DNA of 29,404 bases from contig JAISOO010000145.1 in the NCBI GenBank assembly GCA_031275595.1, positions 1 through 29,404 of the forward strand, given 5' to 3'. Source of the DNA: Spirochaetaceae bacterium (GTDB taxonomy: Bacteria > Spirochaetota > Spirochaetia > Treponematales > Breznakiellaceae). The translations under genes were made by a program, and so were the position numbers. Shown here piece after piece: positions 7,580 to 13,968 of the stretch. The notes under the pieces are model-generated. The model was not told where the DNA came from and did not search any database. It worked only from the letters and a program-made list of their open reading frames with translations. Within the stretch, counting starts at the first letter, position 1; each line of letters opens with the position of its first letter.

Positions 7580-7626
7580 GAGACTGTTGCCGTTGTTCCC
7601 CAGGGTCATGATTTTGAAACCGGCTC
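7580..7626. repeat. Intergenic palindrome, repeat family copy 7 (decayed)
   Basis: The right arm TTTTGAAACCGGCTC (7612-7626) is identical to the right arm of the copy at 9598-9638. The left arm GAGACTGTTG has drifted and no longer pairs well. It lies in the gap between the PBP and MAF-like genes. Confidence 0.5.
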
Positions 7627-7657
7627 CCTTGACCATACCAGGATCCTGCCCGGTCCC

Positions 7658-9571
7658 TTATTCCAGTTCCAGGGTGATGGTATCCCCCGGGGAAAGGGGC
7701 GTTCCCGGAGGGGGATACTGACGGCGCACCCAGCCTTCACCGGTAATTTCGATATGAATCTCATCCTGAAGGAGCAAGGGAAGAAGGCTGCGTTTTGAAT
7801 AGCCGGAAAAATCCGGGACCGTATCCGAGAGGAGGGGGCTCTCCTCCCGGGGGATACTCACCGATCCGGGGTGGACGACTTGGGGATTTTTACCCCGGGG
7901 TATCCCCAGGTAATCCACCAGGGCTTCGGCGGCTTCCCGCATAGGAGGAGCCGCGATGCGTCCCCCCAGATACGAAGCTCCCTGGGGTTTTATGATGACC
8001 AGGTAGAGGATCAGGGAGGGGGATTCCGCCGGAACCATCGCCAAACAACTGGCGATAAAATCTTTATCCGAATAGGCCCCGCTCAAGGGATCGATGATCT
8101 GGGCGGTACCGGTTTTAACCGCCAGAGAAAGGTCCTCCATACTGGCCCGCCAGCCGGTCCCTATGCTGGAGGTAACATCCACCATATATTGCCGCATATT
8201 CCGGGCGGTCTCCTCCCGGAGGACCCGCCGGGGAGAGCCGGAGGTATAGGGCTTGTTTTTTTTACCGTCCCCGGATACTATCCGGGAGATAATCCGGGGA
8301 GGGACCAGAATACCGTCGTTGGCCACCGCCGTGGCGGCCTGAAGCATCTGCAAGGCGGAAACGGCGATCTCCTGCCCCATGGCGATGGTGGGCTTGGAAC
8401 GTTCCGACCACCGGTCAGGAGCCCGGAGGAATCCTACGGTTTCTCCGGGATTTCCCGCTCCGGTCCGGGAAGCAAAGCCAAAATTCCGGATTAAACTATT
8501 AAAACTCCCCACCCCCAGCCGGTCCGAAGCGTAAGCCGCCCCGGCATTACAGGAATAGATGATGATCTCCCTGGCCGTTACCGGCCCATGGGCGGCAAGA
8601 CAATTGATGGTGATCCGTTCTCCCAAATTGGTGGTCCGTTCATAATGCCCATCGCAGATAAAAACCGTTTCTTCGTCAATAGCGCCGGAATCCAACAGGG
8701 CGGAAATAGAAAAAATTTTGAATACCGATCCCGGTTCATAGGCCCAAATAGCGGGCCGGTCCATCCGGGTATTTTCATCGGAATTCTTGATATTGTTGGG
8801 ATTAAACCCGGGAAGGGAGGCGGAACCAAGAATATCCCCGGAACGGGGATCCATGGCCAGGAACATCACCGCTTCGGCCTCATTTTCCTCCAGGGTACGG
8901 GAAGCGATTTCTTCAAGGATATGCTGAACCGTAATATCGATGGTAAGGACCACCTGATTGCCGGTCCGGTTATTTCCCTCCACCCCTTCCCCGGTTTGCT
9001 CTAAACCGATGCGGGTAAGTTCCGTCTCCAGGGCATATTCAACCCCCGCCAATCCCTGGTTATCATCCCCGACAAAACCGATAAGCTGACCGGCCAGTTC
9101 CTGTTCCGGGTAGATCCGTCCCGCGATGTTTTCGACGTTTACCCCCCGCAGGTTCCCGCCGGCCTTGGCCGTTTCAATCGCCTGCATGGTAGCCTGCCCT
9201 ACCTGTTTTTTCAGATAGATAAAATCGCTGGAGGAAGAATATATCCGCTCCCGTATTTCCCCGGGGGACATTTGTAAAAGAGGGGCAAGCTCCTCGCTGA
9301 GCAATTCCACATCGTCGATCCCGGGCCGCCAGATGCTGATATTTCCCAGCTTGGTTTCCATGGCAAGGATACGGCCGTTTCGGTCCAAAATGGGCCCCCG
9401 CTCCACCGGGGACCGCCGGGCCGGCAGGGCATCCGGTTCCGGCCGGCCGATCATCAGGATGGCATAGCGGATAAAAACCGTCATGACCGCCAGGGCAAGC
9501 AGACAGGCAAAAATAAAAAAACGTTTTTGGCCTTGAGGTTTTTTGGGTATTTTTCTTTCAGCTCTGTCCAT
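7658..9571 (-). CDS. Class B penicillin-binding protein (FtsI/PBP2-type transpeptidase) with PASTA domain
   Basis: 637 residues. A DD-transpeptidase that cross-links peptidoglycan in the periplasm. Seen: a short cytoplasmic N-terminus, one membrane anchor (about 18-41), a dimerisation domain (about 50-190) starting SPVERGPILDRNGRILA, then the transpeptidase domain with active-site SVFK (Ser282, Lys285), SCN (340-342) and KTGTAQ (486-491). Residues about 580-637 form one PASTA domain (VPDFSGYSKRSLLPLL ... PPGTPLSPGD). FtsI of the division cluster is the closest concept, but the usual dcw neighbours (mraW, ftsL, mur genes) are absent here, so FtsI versus a second PBP2-like enzyme is open. The start ATG at 9571 has a modest GGAT ribosome site. 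It is probably cotranscribed with the MAF-like gene downstream. Confidence 0.92.
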   Translation of the reverse strand: MDRAERKIPKKPQGQKRFFIFACLLALAVMTVFIRYAILMIGRPEPDALPARRSPVERGPILDRNGRILAMETKLGNISIWRPGIDDVELLSEELAPLLQMSPGEIRERIYSSSSDFIYLKKQVGQATMQAIETAKAGGNLRGVNVENIAGRIYPEQELAGQLIGFVGDDNQGLAGVEYALETELTRIGLEQTGEGVEGNNRTGNQVVLTIDITVQHILEEIASRTLEENEAEAVMFLAMDPRSGDILGSASLPGFNPNNIKNSDENTRMDRPAIWAYEPGSVFKIFSISALLDSGAIDEETVFICDGHYERTTNLGERITINCLAAHGPVTAREIIIYSCNAGAAYASDRLGVGSFNSLIRNFGFASRTGAGNPGETVGFLRAPDRWSERSKPTIAMGQEIAVSALQMLQAATAVANDGILVPPRIISRIVSGDGKKNKPYTSGSPRRVLREETARNMRQYMVDVTSSIGTGWRASMEDLSLAVKTGTAQIIDPLSGAYSDKDFIASCLAMVPAESPSLILYLVIIKPQGASYLGGRIAAPPMREAAEALVDYLGIPRGKNPQVVHPGSVSIPREESPLLSDTVPDFSGYSKRSLLPLLLQDEIHIEITGEGWVRRQYPPPGTPLSPGDTITLELE

Positions 9572-9597
9572 TTGCTATCCGGAATATTTAAAAAATG

Positions 9598-9638
9598 GAG
9601 GCCCCTTCAAAACCTGCCCCGCGTTTTGAAACCGGCTC
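9598..9638. repeat. Intergenic palindrome, repeat family copy 8
   Basis: GAGGCCCCTTCAAAAC on the left (TTCAAAAC 9606-9613) pairs with GTTTTGAA (9623-9630), continuing ACCGGCTC. Two further CAAAACGC half-copies follow at about 9649 and 9703, so the 192-base gap between lepB and the PBP gene is almost wholly repeat-derived. Confidence 0.7.
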
Positions 9639-9727
9639 AAGGGGTCTCTCAAAACGCCTGCCCCGTCCTTTATTTTTCGGTCATTTGCGCCCGTTTCAAA
9701 ACGCAGGTTATGACGAACCCCGTTCCC

Positions 9728-9760
9728 GGTTTTACCGGCTTTGACAAAGCCGGTAAAACC
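9728..9760. other. 16-bp perfect hairpin at the 3' end of lepB
   Basis: GGTTTTACCGGCTTTG (9728-9743) and CAAAGCCGGTAAAACC (9745-9760) are exact complements around one base. It begins 3 bases after the lepB stop codon (minus strand). No U-tract follows on the minus strand, so it may protect the mRNA 3' end rather than terminate. Confidence 0.75.
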
Positions 9761-9763
9761 CCC

Positions 9764-10156
9764 TTATTTCCCCAAAACTTTTCCTATAATATGATAAAAT
9801 GGGACCGGACCATAGGCCCGGGAGTCGTAGGAATCAACGCTGTTATCCCCCAGGGCGATAAATGCATTCCTTTCGGTAATCCTGGCACAACGTTTCACCG
9901 CGATTTCTCCCTGGGGGGTAAAAAAAACAACCACATCCCCCACCCGGGGCCGGGCCCATTGCAAGAGGTACCGGTTGGTTAAGGGAAGGCGTAAACCGTA
10001 GGACAAACGGCTCACCAAAAGCACGGAACCGCTGGTAATTACCGGCATCATAGACTGACCGTCGGCGATCACAAAATCGAAGCAAAAGAGCTTCATCATA
10101 ATCGCCGCCAAAAAGGCCCCTAATACCGCCTTTTTTGAATTTGTCCCTGGCTCCAT
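9764..10156 (-). CDS. lepB: Signal peptidase I (S26 family)
   Basis: 130-residue inner-membrane serine protease that removes signal peptides from exported proteins. Seen: a membrane segment (about 9-30), the catalytic Ser35 in GQSMMP, the general-base Lys88 in IAVKRCARI, and the C-terminal box ALGDNSVDSYDSRAYGPV. It is short compared with E. coli LepB, like many single-span Gram-positive-type enzymes. The frame is open to 10,315, but I chose ATG 10,156 (MEPGTNSK): it places the membrane anchor correctly, and a strong promoter ends just before it (TCGACA, 17 bases, TATACT, last base 8 nt from the ATG). An upstream start would lie beyond that promoter. The mRNA would therefore be leaderless or nearly so. 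It diverges from the LysM/M23 gene. Confidence 0.92.
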   Translation of the reverse strand: MEPGTNSKKAVLGAFLAAIMMKLFCFDFVIADGQSMMPVITSGSVLLVSRLSYGLRLPLTNRYLLQWARPRVGDVVVFFTPQGEIAVKRCARITERNAFIALGDNSVDSYDSRAYGPVPFYHIIGKVLGK

Positions 10157-10171
10157 GGCCTTTAGTATAAT
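10141..10171 (+). promoter_or_regulatory. Divergent promoter for the LysM/M23 gene
   Basis: An exact consensus TATAAT at 10,166-10,171 with TTGTCC at 10,141-10,146 (19-base spacer). A start near 10,178 would give a leader of about 24 bases before the ATG at 10,202. It overlaps the lepB -10 on the other strand. Confidence 0.5.
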
Positions 10172-10192
10172 GATTCTTCCAATGTATGTCGA
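10164..10192 (-). promoter_or_regulatory. lepB promoter, near-leaderless
   Basis: Minus strand: TCGACA (10187-10192), a 17-base spacer, TATACT (10164-10169). Transcription would begin about 10,157, next to the ATG at 10,156. Its -10 overlaps by four bases the plus-strand TATAAT at 10,166-10,171. Confidence 0.65.
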
Positions 10193-10201
10193 TAAATCAG
10201 T

Positions 10202-11326
10202 ATGATGATCGATATAATTCAAAGGCAGCACGTATATCGGCGAAACCGGGGTTCCTTGCTCCCGTGGTATGCCGCCTATAGGCCGGTGGATCTGGTTGAT
10301 CAACATCCTGTCCATATCCGGCGGCTGCGCAAAAAAAATAAACCCCAGGACCGCCGTTTTTCTATATCCCCCATCCCCCTTTCCTATCCCCGGGGGGATA
10401 AGCGATACCTTCTGTGGGTACTCCTGGCTGTCGGATTTTTTCTTTCCGCCTTCCTTTTTTTCCGGAAAATAAATTTTGATTCAGCTCTTCCAAGACCCCT
10501 GGAAGGGGAAGGGGTAGGGCGGCATTTAATCTCCTACGCCGGACTTATTCCCCAAGCGATCCCGGATTCGGACGATAAAATTCCCCTGGATCTTCTGGAA
10601 TCCTTTGCCTGGACATCCTATACGATTAAGCAGGGAGACTCCATATCAAAGATAGCCGCCGCCCATGCTATCTCCATGGACGCTCTCATCGCTTCCAACG
10701 GTATTACCAATGCCCGGCGGCTGCGGATAGGGGAAGTTATCCGTATCCCCAATATAGACGGAATACCCTATGCGGTTAAAAAAGGGGATACCCTGTCAAA
10801 AATTTCCGGCGCCCATGGCGTACCCCTGGAGGCCATTTTGGATGCCAATGACATTAAAAATGACTCTATCAACCCCGGTACGGTGATTTTTATTCCCGGC
10901 GCCAAAATGAAGACCGAAGAACTCAAACTTGCCCTGGGGGAACTTTTTATCTATCCCATCCGGGGAAGGATGACCTCTCCCTACGGCTGGCGGAACGATC
11001 CCATCAGCGGGGTCAGACGCTTCCACGCGGCCTTGGATCTGGCGGCGCCTACGGGGACCCCCATAAAAGCAGCCATGGACGGCAGGGTGGTTACCCTGGG
11101 GTTTAATTCGGTATACGGCAAGTATATTATTATGAGTCACGGCGGCGGATTTCAAACGCTCTATGCCCATATGAACGCCACCTCGGTGGGACAGGGCGCC
11201 TATGTACCGCAGGGCGCTAAAATAGGCGAAGTGGGCAGTACCGGTTACAGTACCGGTCCCCATCTTCATTTTGGGGTATTTAAAAACGGGAAAGCGGTGA
11301 ACCCTCTTGAATTTCTGAATCCATAG
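10202..11326 (+). CDS. LysM-containing M23 (LytM-type) peptidoglycan endopeptidase
   Basis: 374 residues. Zinc metallopeptidase that cleaves peptide cross-bridges in the wall. Seen: a basic cytoplasmic tail (1-68), one membrane anchor (about 69-87), a linker, two LysM wall-binding domains (about 140-183, starting YTIKQGDSISKIA, and 190-232, starting YAVKKGDTLSKIS), then the M23 domain (about 250-372) with HAALD (His275, Asp279), a His at 323 and HLHF (His354, His356). All metal and catalytic residues are present, so it is likely an active enzyme rather than an EnvC/NlpD-type activator. The start at 10,202 (ATG-ATG) has no clear ribosome site, but the frame does not offer a better one. It diverges from lepB and is followed by two tiny overlapping ORFs. 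Confidence 0.92.
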   Translation: MMIDIIQRQHVYRRNRGSLLPWYAAYRPVDLVDQHPVHIRRLRKKNKPQDRRFSISPIPLSYPRGDKRYLLWVLLAVGFFLSAFLFFRKINFDSALPRPLEGEGVGRHLISYAGLIPQAIPDSDDKIPLDLLESFAWTSYTIKQGDSISKIAAAHAISMDALIASNGITNARRLRIGEVIRIPNIDGIPYAVKKGDTLSKISGAHGVPLEAILDANDIKNDSINPGTVIFIPGAKMKTEELKLALGELFIYPIRGRMTSPYGWRNDPISGVRRFHAALDLAAPTGTPIKAAMDGRVVTLGFNSVYGKYIIMSHGGGFQTLYAHMNATSVGQGAYVPQGAKIGEVGSTGYSTGPHLHFGVFKNGKAVNPLEFLNP

Positions 11327-11369
11327 GCATATACTGAAATAAGTTTCATATGCTCCTAACGGAGGTTGT

Positions 11370-11501
11370 ATGCGAAAGTTGGTATTGATCCTGATCGCTT
11401 TTATTGCGGTAGCGGTTTTTATACGGGCTTATGATAACCCGGAGCGTCATTCGGTTCCGGCGCATTTACAAAATGGTGTCAACAATAGTGAAAGATTCTG
11501 A
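11370..11501 (+). CDS. Small hydrophobic ORF (43 residues)
   Basis: Begins at an ATG preceded by GGAGGTTG, one of the best ribosome sites in the window. It reads MRKLVLILIAFIAVAVFIRAY and then about 22 polar residues to a TGA at 11,499-11,501. The N-terminus is a signal peptide or single membrane helix. It overlaps the next ORF by 29 bases in the +1 frame. Either it is a real microprotein, or its helix is the true N-terminus of the following helical protein and a frameshift (programmed, mutational or sequencing error) separates them. No family recognised. It starts 43 bases after the M23 stop codon, so it probably shares that transcript. Confidence 0.55.
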   Translation: MRKLVLILIAFIAVAVFIRAYDNPERHSVPAHLQNGVNNSERF

Positions 11502-11694
11502 AAAAGCCCTCCTTTCCGATTCTTCCTCTTTTGAAGACCTGCTGGATAAAACCTGTGAACGTCTTTGGGATAGAAAAAAGCGGTATACCCTCCAACGGAT
11601 TCAGGAATTGGATGATAATCTAACCATTTTGGAACAGGAACTGGAACAAATTGTTTTTGATTTCCGCATGAACCGGGCGGAGCGGGTCCGGTGA
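11473..11694 (+). CDS. Small helical protein, possibly the second half of a split gene
   Basis: 73 residues from ATG 11,473 (MVSTIVKDSEKALL); the frame is open from an ATG at 11,431. It is strongly charged and helical, with a probable coiled coil in RIQELDDNLTILEQELEQIV near the C-terminus. No ribosome site precedes 11,473, so translation may depend on the overlapping 43-residue ORF, or the two may once have been one protein with an N-terminal membrane helix and a soluble helical domain. No family recognised. Confidence 0.5.
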   Translation: MVSTIVKDSEKALLSDSSSFEDLLDKTCERLWDRKKRYTLQRIQELDDNLTILEQELEQIVFDFRMNRAERVR

Positions 11695-11739
11695 ACCCCC
11701 GAATCCGACGGCGTTCACTACCCGGAAGGACGATCCGGC

Positions 11740-13023
11740 ATGAACCGGCGATTGGTATCTTTTAGCATTTCCTTTTTAAGTATTTTGATCTCCGCCTATA
11801 CCCTGGACGTACCAACCCGTTCCATTCAGGACGATTCCTCCTTGAGAATCTCCATTAGGGACACCTGGCTGACCGAAGCCCCCGGAAAGGTACTGGGGAA
11901 AAGCCCCTTTGTACATACCCTGCCCGGGGGAGAACGGATCCAGGTACGGGCCGAAGGGGAGCGGGGGGAATGTCTGATCATCCTCGCAAGAGAAATGGGG
12001 GGAACCTTTCCCGGCTGGGCTCAGGGTTCCTGGATCTTAACCCGCCGGAGGGATACGGGTCTTCCCGAACGGATACGGATATTCCTCCGGAGCGATCCCT
12101 ATACCTATGTCCAGTTCCGGCCTTTTACCGGGGATAAAAGCCTGATGGACGTGGTAGTTTACAATGCCTATGTGGTCCATTCCCAGCCCCTGGCCATACC
12201 CTTTGAACGGCTTTTGGTGATTCCGGTAGAGGATGTCCTGAGGACCCTGGGGGCGTCTTTTCCCCGGCGGTATTTTGACCCGGATCCCGGCATGTACCGG
12301 GAACTACGGGAATTCATCGCCCTGGTCAGAGGGCGGCTCCCGGAACTGCGTTTTCGGGATGACGGCGCCATAGACGAACAGGGCCGTTACGTGTTTATCG
12401 AAAACATGGAAGTTCAGGACGGACCGGGAGGGCTTAACTGTTCGGGGTTTGCCAAATGGATAGTGGACGGAATTTTACGGCCCCATACGGGGGAACGCCT
12501 GACCATCCCCCCTTTAAAGGAACCCTTTGGGGATCGGAGCTCTTCCTTCTCCGAACGCTATGAGCAGCTACGGGATCCCTTTTTTGGGCTTGACTGGATC
12601 CGTAATCTGGCGGCGGCGGCGGGTAATTTCGGGGCCCTTGAGGAAATCGAAGTTCAAAAGGGAAGTTTCGCTTCGGTGATCCGCAGAAGCGAGGGAAAAA
12701 GTTCTATCAGGCCCTATCCGGGCTTTCTGCGGAACGCGGGCTTCGACACCGAAGGGCTCCAGCCCCTCCTGTATACCCTGGCCATTGACGAACCCGGGTT
12801 TATCTACCTGGCCTCGGTAAACCAGGAAACAGGCCCCGCCCCCCGGATGCGCCAGCACTTTCACGTGGCGGTCCTGGCCCCCTATTTTACCGAAGCCGGT
12901 AATTTCCGGATCGCGCTTTTCGAAAGCGCCGCGGAAACTTCTTTTACCAACTTTAAAACCCGCTACCCCGGACACTACATCAATTTGGTCCGTATCCCCG
13001 TGGAAGGGGTTTTTGACCCCTAG
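11740..13023 (+). CDS. Secreted conserved hypothetical protein, NlpC/P60-like cysteine enzyme candidate
   Basis: 427 residues with a signal peptide (about 1-20, SISFLSILISAY). The N-terminal third is beta-rich. The stretch LNCSGFAKWIVDG (Cys234) resembles the nucleophile region DCSGFV of NlpC/P60 peptidases, and HFHVAVLAPYF (His373, His375) resembles their HVGIYL catalytic-His strand. The spacing between them (about 140 residues) is longer than in classic NlpC domains, with an insertion in between. If right, it would be a wall-active or amide-cleaving enzyme in the periplasm, fitting its neighbours (M23 endopeptidase, signal peptidase, PBP). GGAAGGA at 11,723-11,729 supports the start. The stop codon's last base is the first base of the composite hairpin element. 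The assignment is inference; a treponeme-specific secreted protein of other function is the alternative. Confidence 0.75.
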   Translation: MNRRLVSFSISFLSILISAYTLDVPTRSIQDDSSLRISIRDTWLTEAPGKVLGKSPFVHTLPGGERIQVRAEGERGECLIILAREMGGTFPGWAQGSWILTRRRDTGLPERIRIFLRSDPYTYVQFRPFTGDKSLMDVVVYNAYVVHSQPLAIPFERLLVIPVEDVLRTLGASFPRRYFDPDPGMYRELREFIALVRGRLPELRFRDDGAIDEQGRYVFIENMEVQDGPGGLNCSGFAKWIVDGILRPHTGERLTIPPLKEPFGDRSSSFSERYEQLRDPFFGLDWIRNLAAAAGNFGALEEIEVQKGSFASVIRRSEGKSSIRPYPGFLRNAGFDTEGLQPLLYTLAIDEPGFIYLASVNQETGPAPRMRQHFHVAVLAPYFTEAGNFRIALFESAAETSFTNFKTRYPGHYINLVRIPVEGVFDP

Positions 13024-13094
13024 CAGTTTGTTGCGCTTCAGCGCAAAATCGTATAAAAATTCACAAAAGTGAATTTTTATACCCTACAAACTGC
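13023..13094. repeat. Composite element, module I
   Basis: Closing stem GCAGTTTGT (13,023-13,031) with ACAAACTGC (13,086-13,094). Inside are TTGCGCT/AGCGCAA (13,031-13,046) and a perfect 14-bp hairpin GTATAAAAATTCAC (13,051-13,064) with its complement (13,069-13,082), loop AAAA. Confidence 0.8.
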
Positions 13095-13102
13095 ATAAAG
13101 GA

Positions 13103-13160
13103 GCCCGATAATCGAGGATTTTTTGCGCCGCCAGTAACGCAAAAATCCCGGTTATCGGGG
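13103..13160. repeat. Composite element, module II
   Basis: Closing stem CCCGATAA (13,104-13,111) with TTATCGGG (13,152-13,159). Inner stem GGATTTTTTGCG (13,116-13,127) with CGCAAAAATCC (13,138-13,148), one bulged T. Confidence 0.75.
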
Positions 13161-13163
13161 CTG

Positions 13164-13184
13164 CGCGAACCTTCGGTTCGATGG
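13164..13184. repeat. 21-nt hairpin module shared with 29.19 kb
   Basis: CGAACC-TTC-GGTTCG hairpin (13,166-13,180) with flanks. All 21 bases recur as the exact reverse complement at 29,187-29,207. Confidence 0.85.
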
Positions 13185-13256
13185 GAGTTTACGGGGTAAA
13201 AAATCGCCTGATCGGCGATTTTTCGGGGTTTTACGCGCGAAGCGCAACAAACTCCC
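13183..13256. repeat. Composite element, module III (inverted homologue of module I)
   Basis: Closing stem GGGAGTTT (13,183-13,190) with AAACTCCC (13,249-13,256). Inner hairpin AAAAATCGCC (13,199-13,208) with GGCGATTTTT (13,214-13,223), and GCGC-GAA-GCGC (13,235-13,245). Compared with module I, the closing pairs and the inner stem differ in sequence but stay complementary. Confidence 0.8.
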
Positions 13257-13291
13257 AGGACAGGAAACTGGTTTTCCTTTAGGATACATCG

Positions 13292-13966
13292 ATGATGAAA
13301 CATGAATTGTCCGGAATAGCTTTTGATCTTGACGGAACCCTCTATCCGAATCACCGCTTGTTTATCCGTCTGCTGCCTTTTGTCCTAAAACACGGAAGGC
13401 TGCTCCAGACCATGGGCAAGGCCAGGACCATGCTCCGGGCCGAAAACCGCAACGGTCCCTTCTACGATCTGCAGGCCCGGATCATAGCGGAATTCCTCAG
13501 GGAAGATCCGGAGACGGTAAAGGAAAAGCTGGAGCGGCTCATTTATCGGGGATGGGAACCCCTTTTCAGGGGTATCAAGCCCTATGCCCATGTCCGGGAA
13601 ACCCTGGAAGCCCTCCGGCAACGGGGATTTAAGCTGGGGATCTTATCGGATTTCCCTCCCGCAAAAAAGCTGGAATATCTGGGTCTGGGGGAAGGCTGGG
13701 ATACCGTCCTCTGCTCCGAAGACTCAGGCCGGCTAAAACCGGATCCCCTCCCCTTTTCAACACTGGCCGCATCCCTGGGTTTGCCGCCGGACCGGATCCT
13801 CTATGTGGGGAACAGCCTGCATTATGACATGGCCGGGGCTCAAAAGGCGGGGATGCGGACGGCCCTGATCCGTTCACGGTGGAAAAAATACCTTTCGTCC
13901 CGGATAAAAACAGACTTTATGTTTTCCGACTATCGCCAATTATACCATTATGTGATAAGTTTTTAG
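13292..13966 (+). CDS. HAD-superfamily hydrolase (phosphoglycolate-phosphatase-like)
   Basis: 224 residues. Cytosolic phosphatase fold acting on an unknown small phosphorylated substrate. Seen: motif I DLDGTLYP (nucleophile Asp about residue 12, acid Asp 14), a helical cap (about 20-100), motif II Ser in LGILSDFPP, motif III Lys in LKPDPLPF, and motif IV VGNSLHYDMAGAQKAGM. In motif IV the usual GDS..D reads GNS..YD, a common variant. The start is ATG-ATG at 13,292 with AGGATA just upstream. Its stop is 2 bases before the giant coiled-coil gene, so the two are in one operon. Substrate cannot be told from sequence. Confidence 0.9.
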   Translation: MMKHELSGIAFDLDGTLYPNHRLFIRLLPFVLKHGRLLQTMGKARTMLRAENRNGPFYDLQARIIAEFLREDPETVKEKLERLIYRGWEPLFRGIKPYAHVRETLEALRQRGFKLGILSDFPPAKKLEYLGLGEGWDTVLCSEDSGRLKPDPLPFSTLAASLGLPPDRILYVGNSLHYDMAGAQKAGMRTALIRSRWKKYLSSRIKTDFMFSDYRQLYHYVISF

Positions 13967-13968
13967 CA

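Larger units (their letters stand above)
13023..13256. repeat. Composite structured element with inverted homologous modules
   Basis: The whole gap between the NlpC-like and HAD genes is built of nested hairpins. Module I (13,023-13,094) and module III (13,183-13,256) are reverse-complement homologues with identical 15-base tips (AGTTTGTTGCGCTTC at 13,025-13,039 and its complement at 13,239-13,253). Module II (13,103-13,160) and a short hairpin (13,164-13,184) lie between. It has the shape of a miniature inverted-repeat element or a structured RNA. No ORF inside it is convincing. Confidence 0.8.

Noticed and set aside
10157..10315. N-terminal extension of signal peptidase I
   Set aside because: It would start inside the divergent M23 gene and upstream of the lepB promoter; the catalytic domain is complete from 10,156.
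13023..13256. CRISPR array or riboswitch
   Set aside because: Repeats are inverted, not direct and evenly spaced, and there are no cas genes; the hairpins match no riboswitch layout I know and lie at a gene's 3' end.
13061..13354. A minus-strand open frame across the composite element
   Set aside because: It reads through hairpin DNA and into the antisense of the HAD gene; no ribosome site and no recognisable domain.
13879..13968. Upstream extension of the giant coiled-coil protein
   Set aside because: It overlaps the HAD gene's 3' end, and the added residues do not look like coiled coil or membrane anchor; ATG 13,969 sits 2 bases after the HAD stop.
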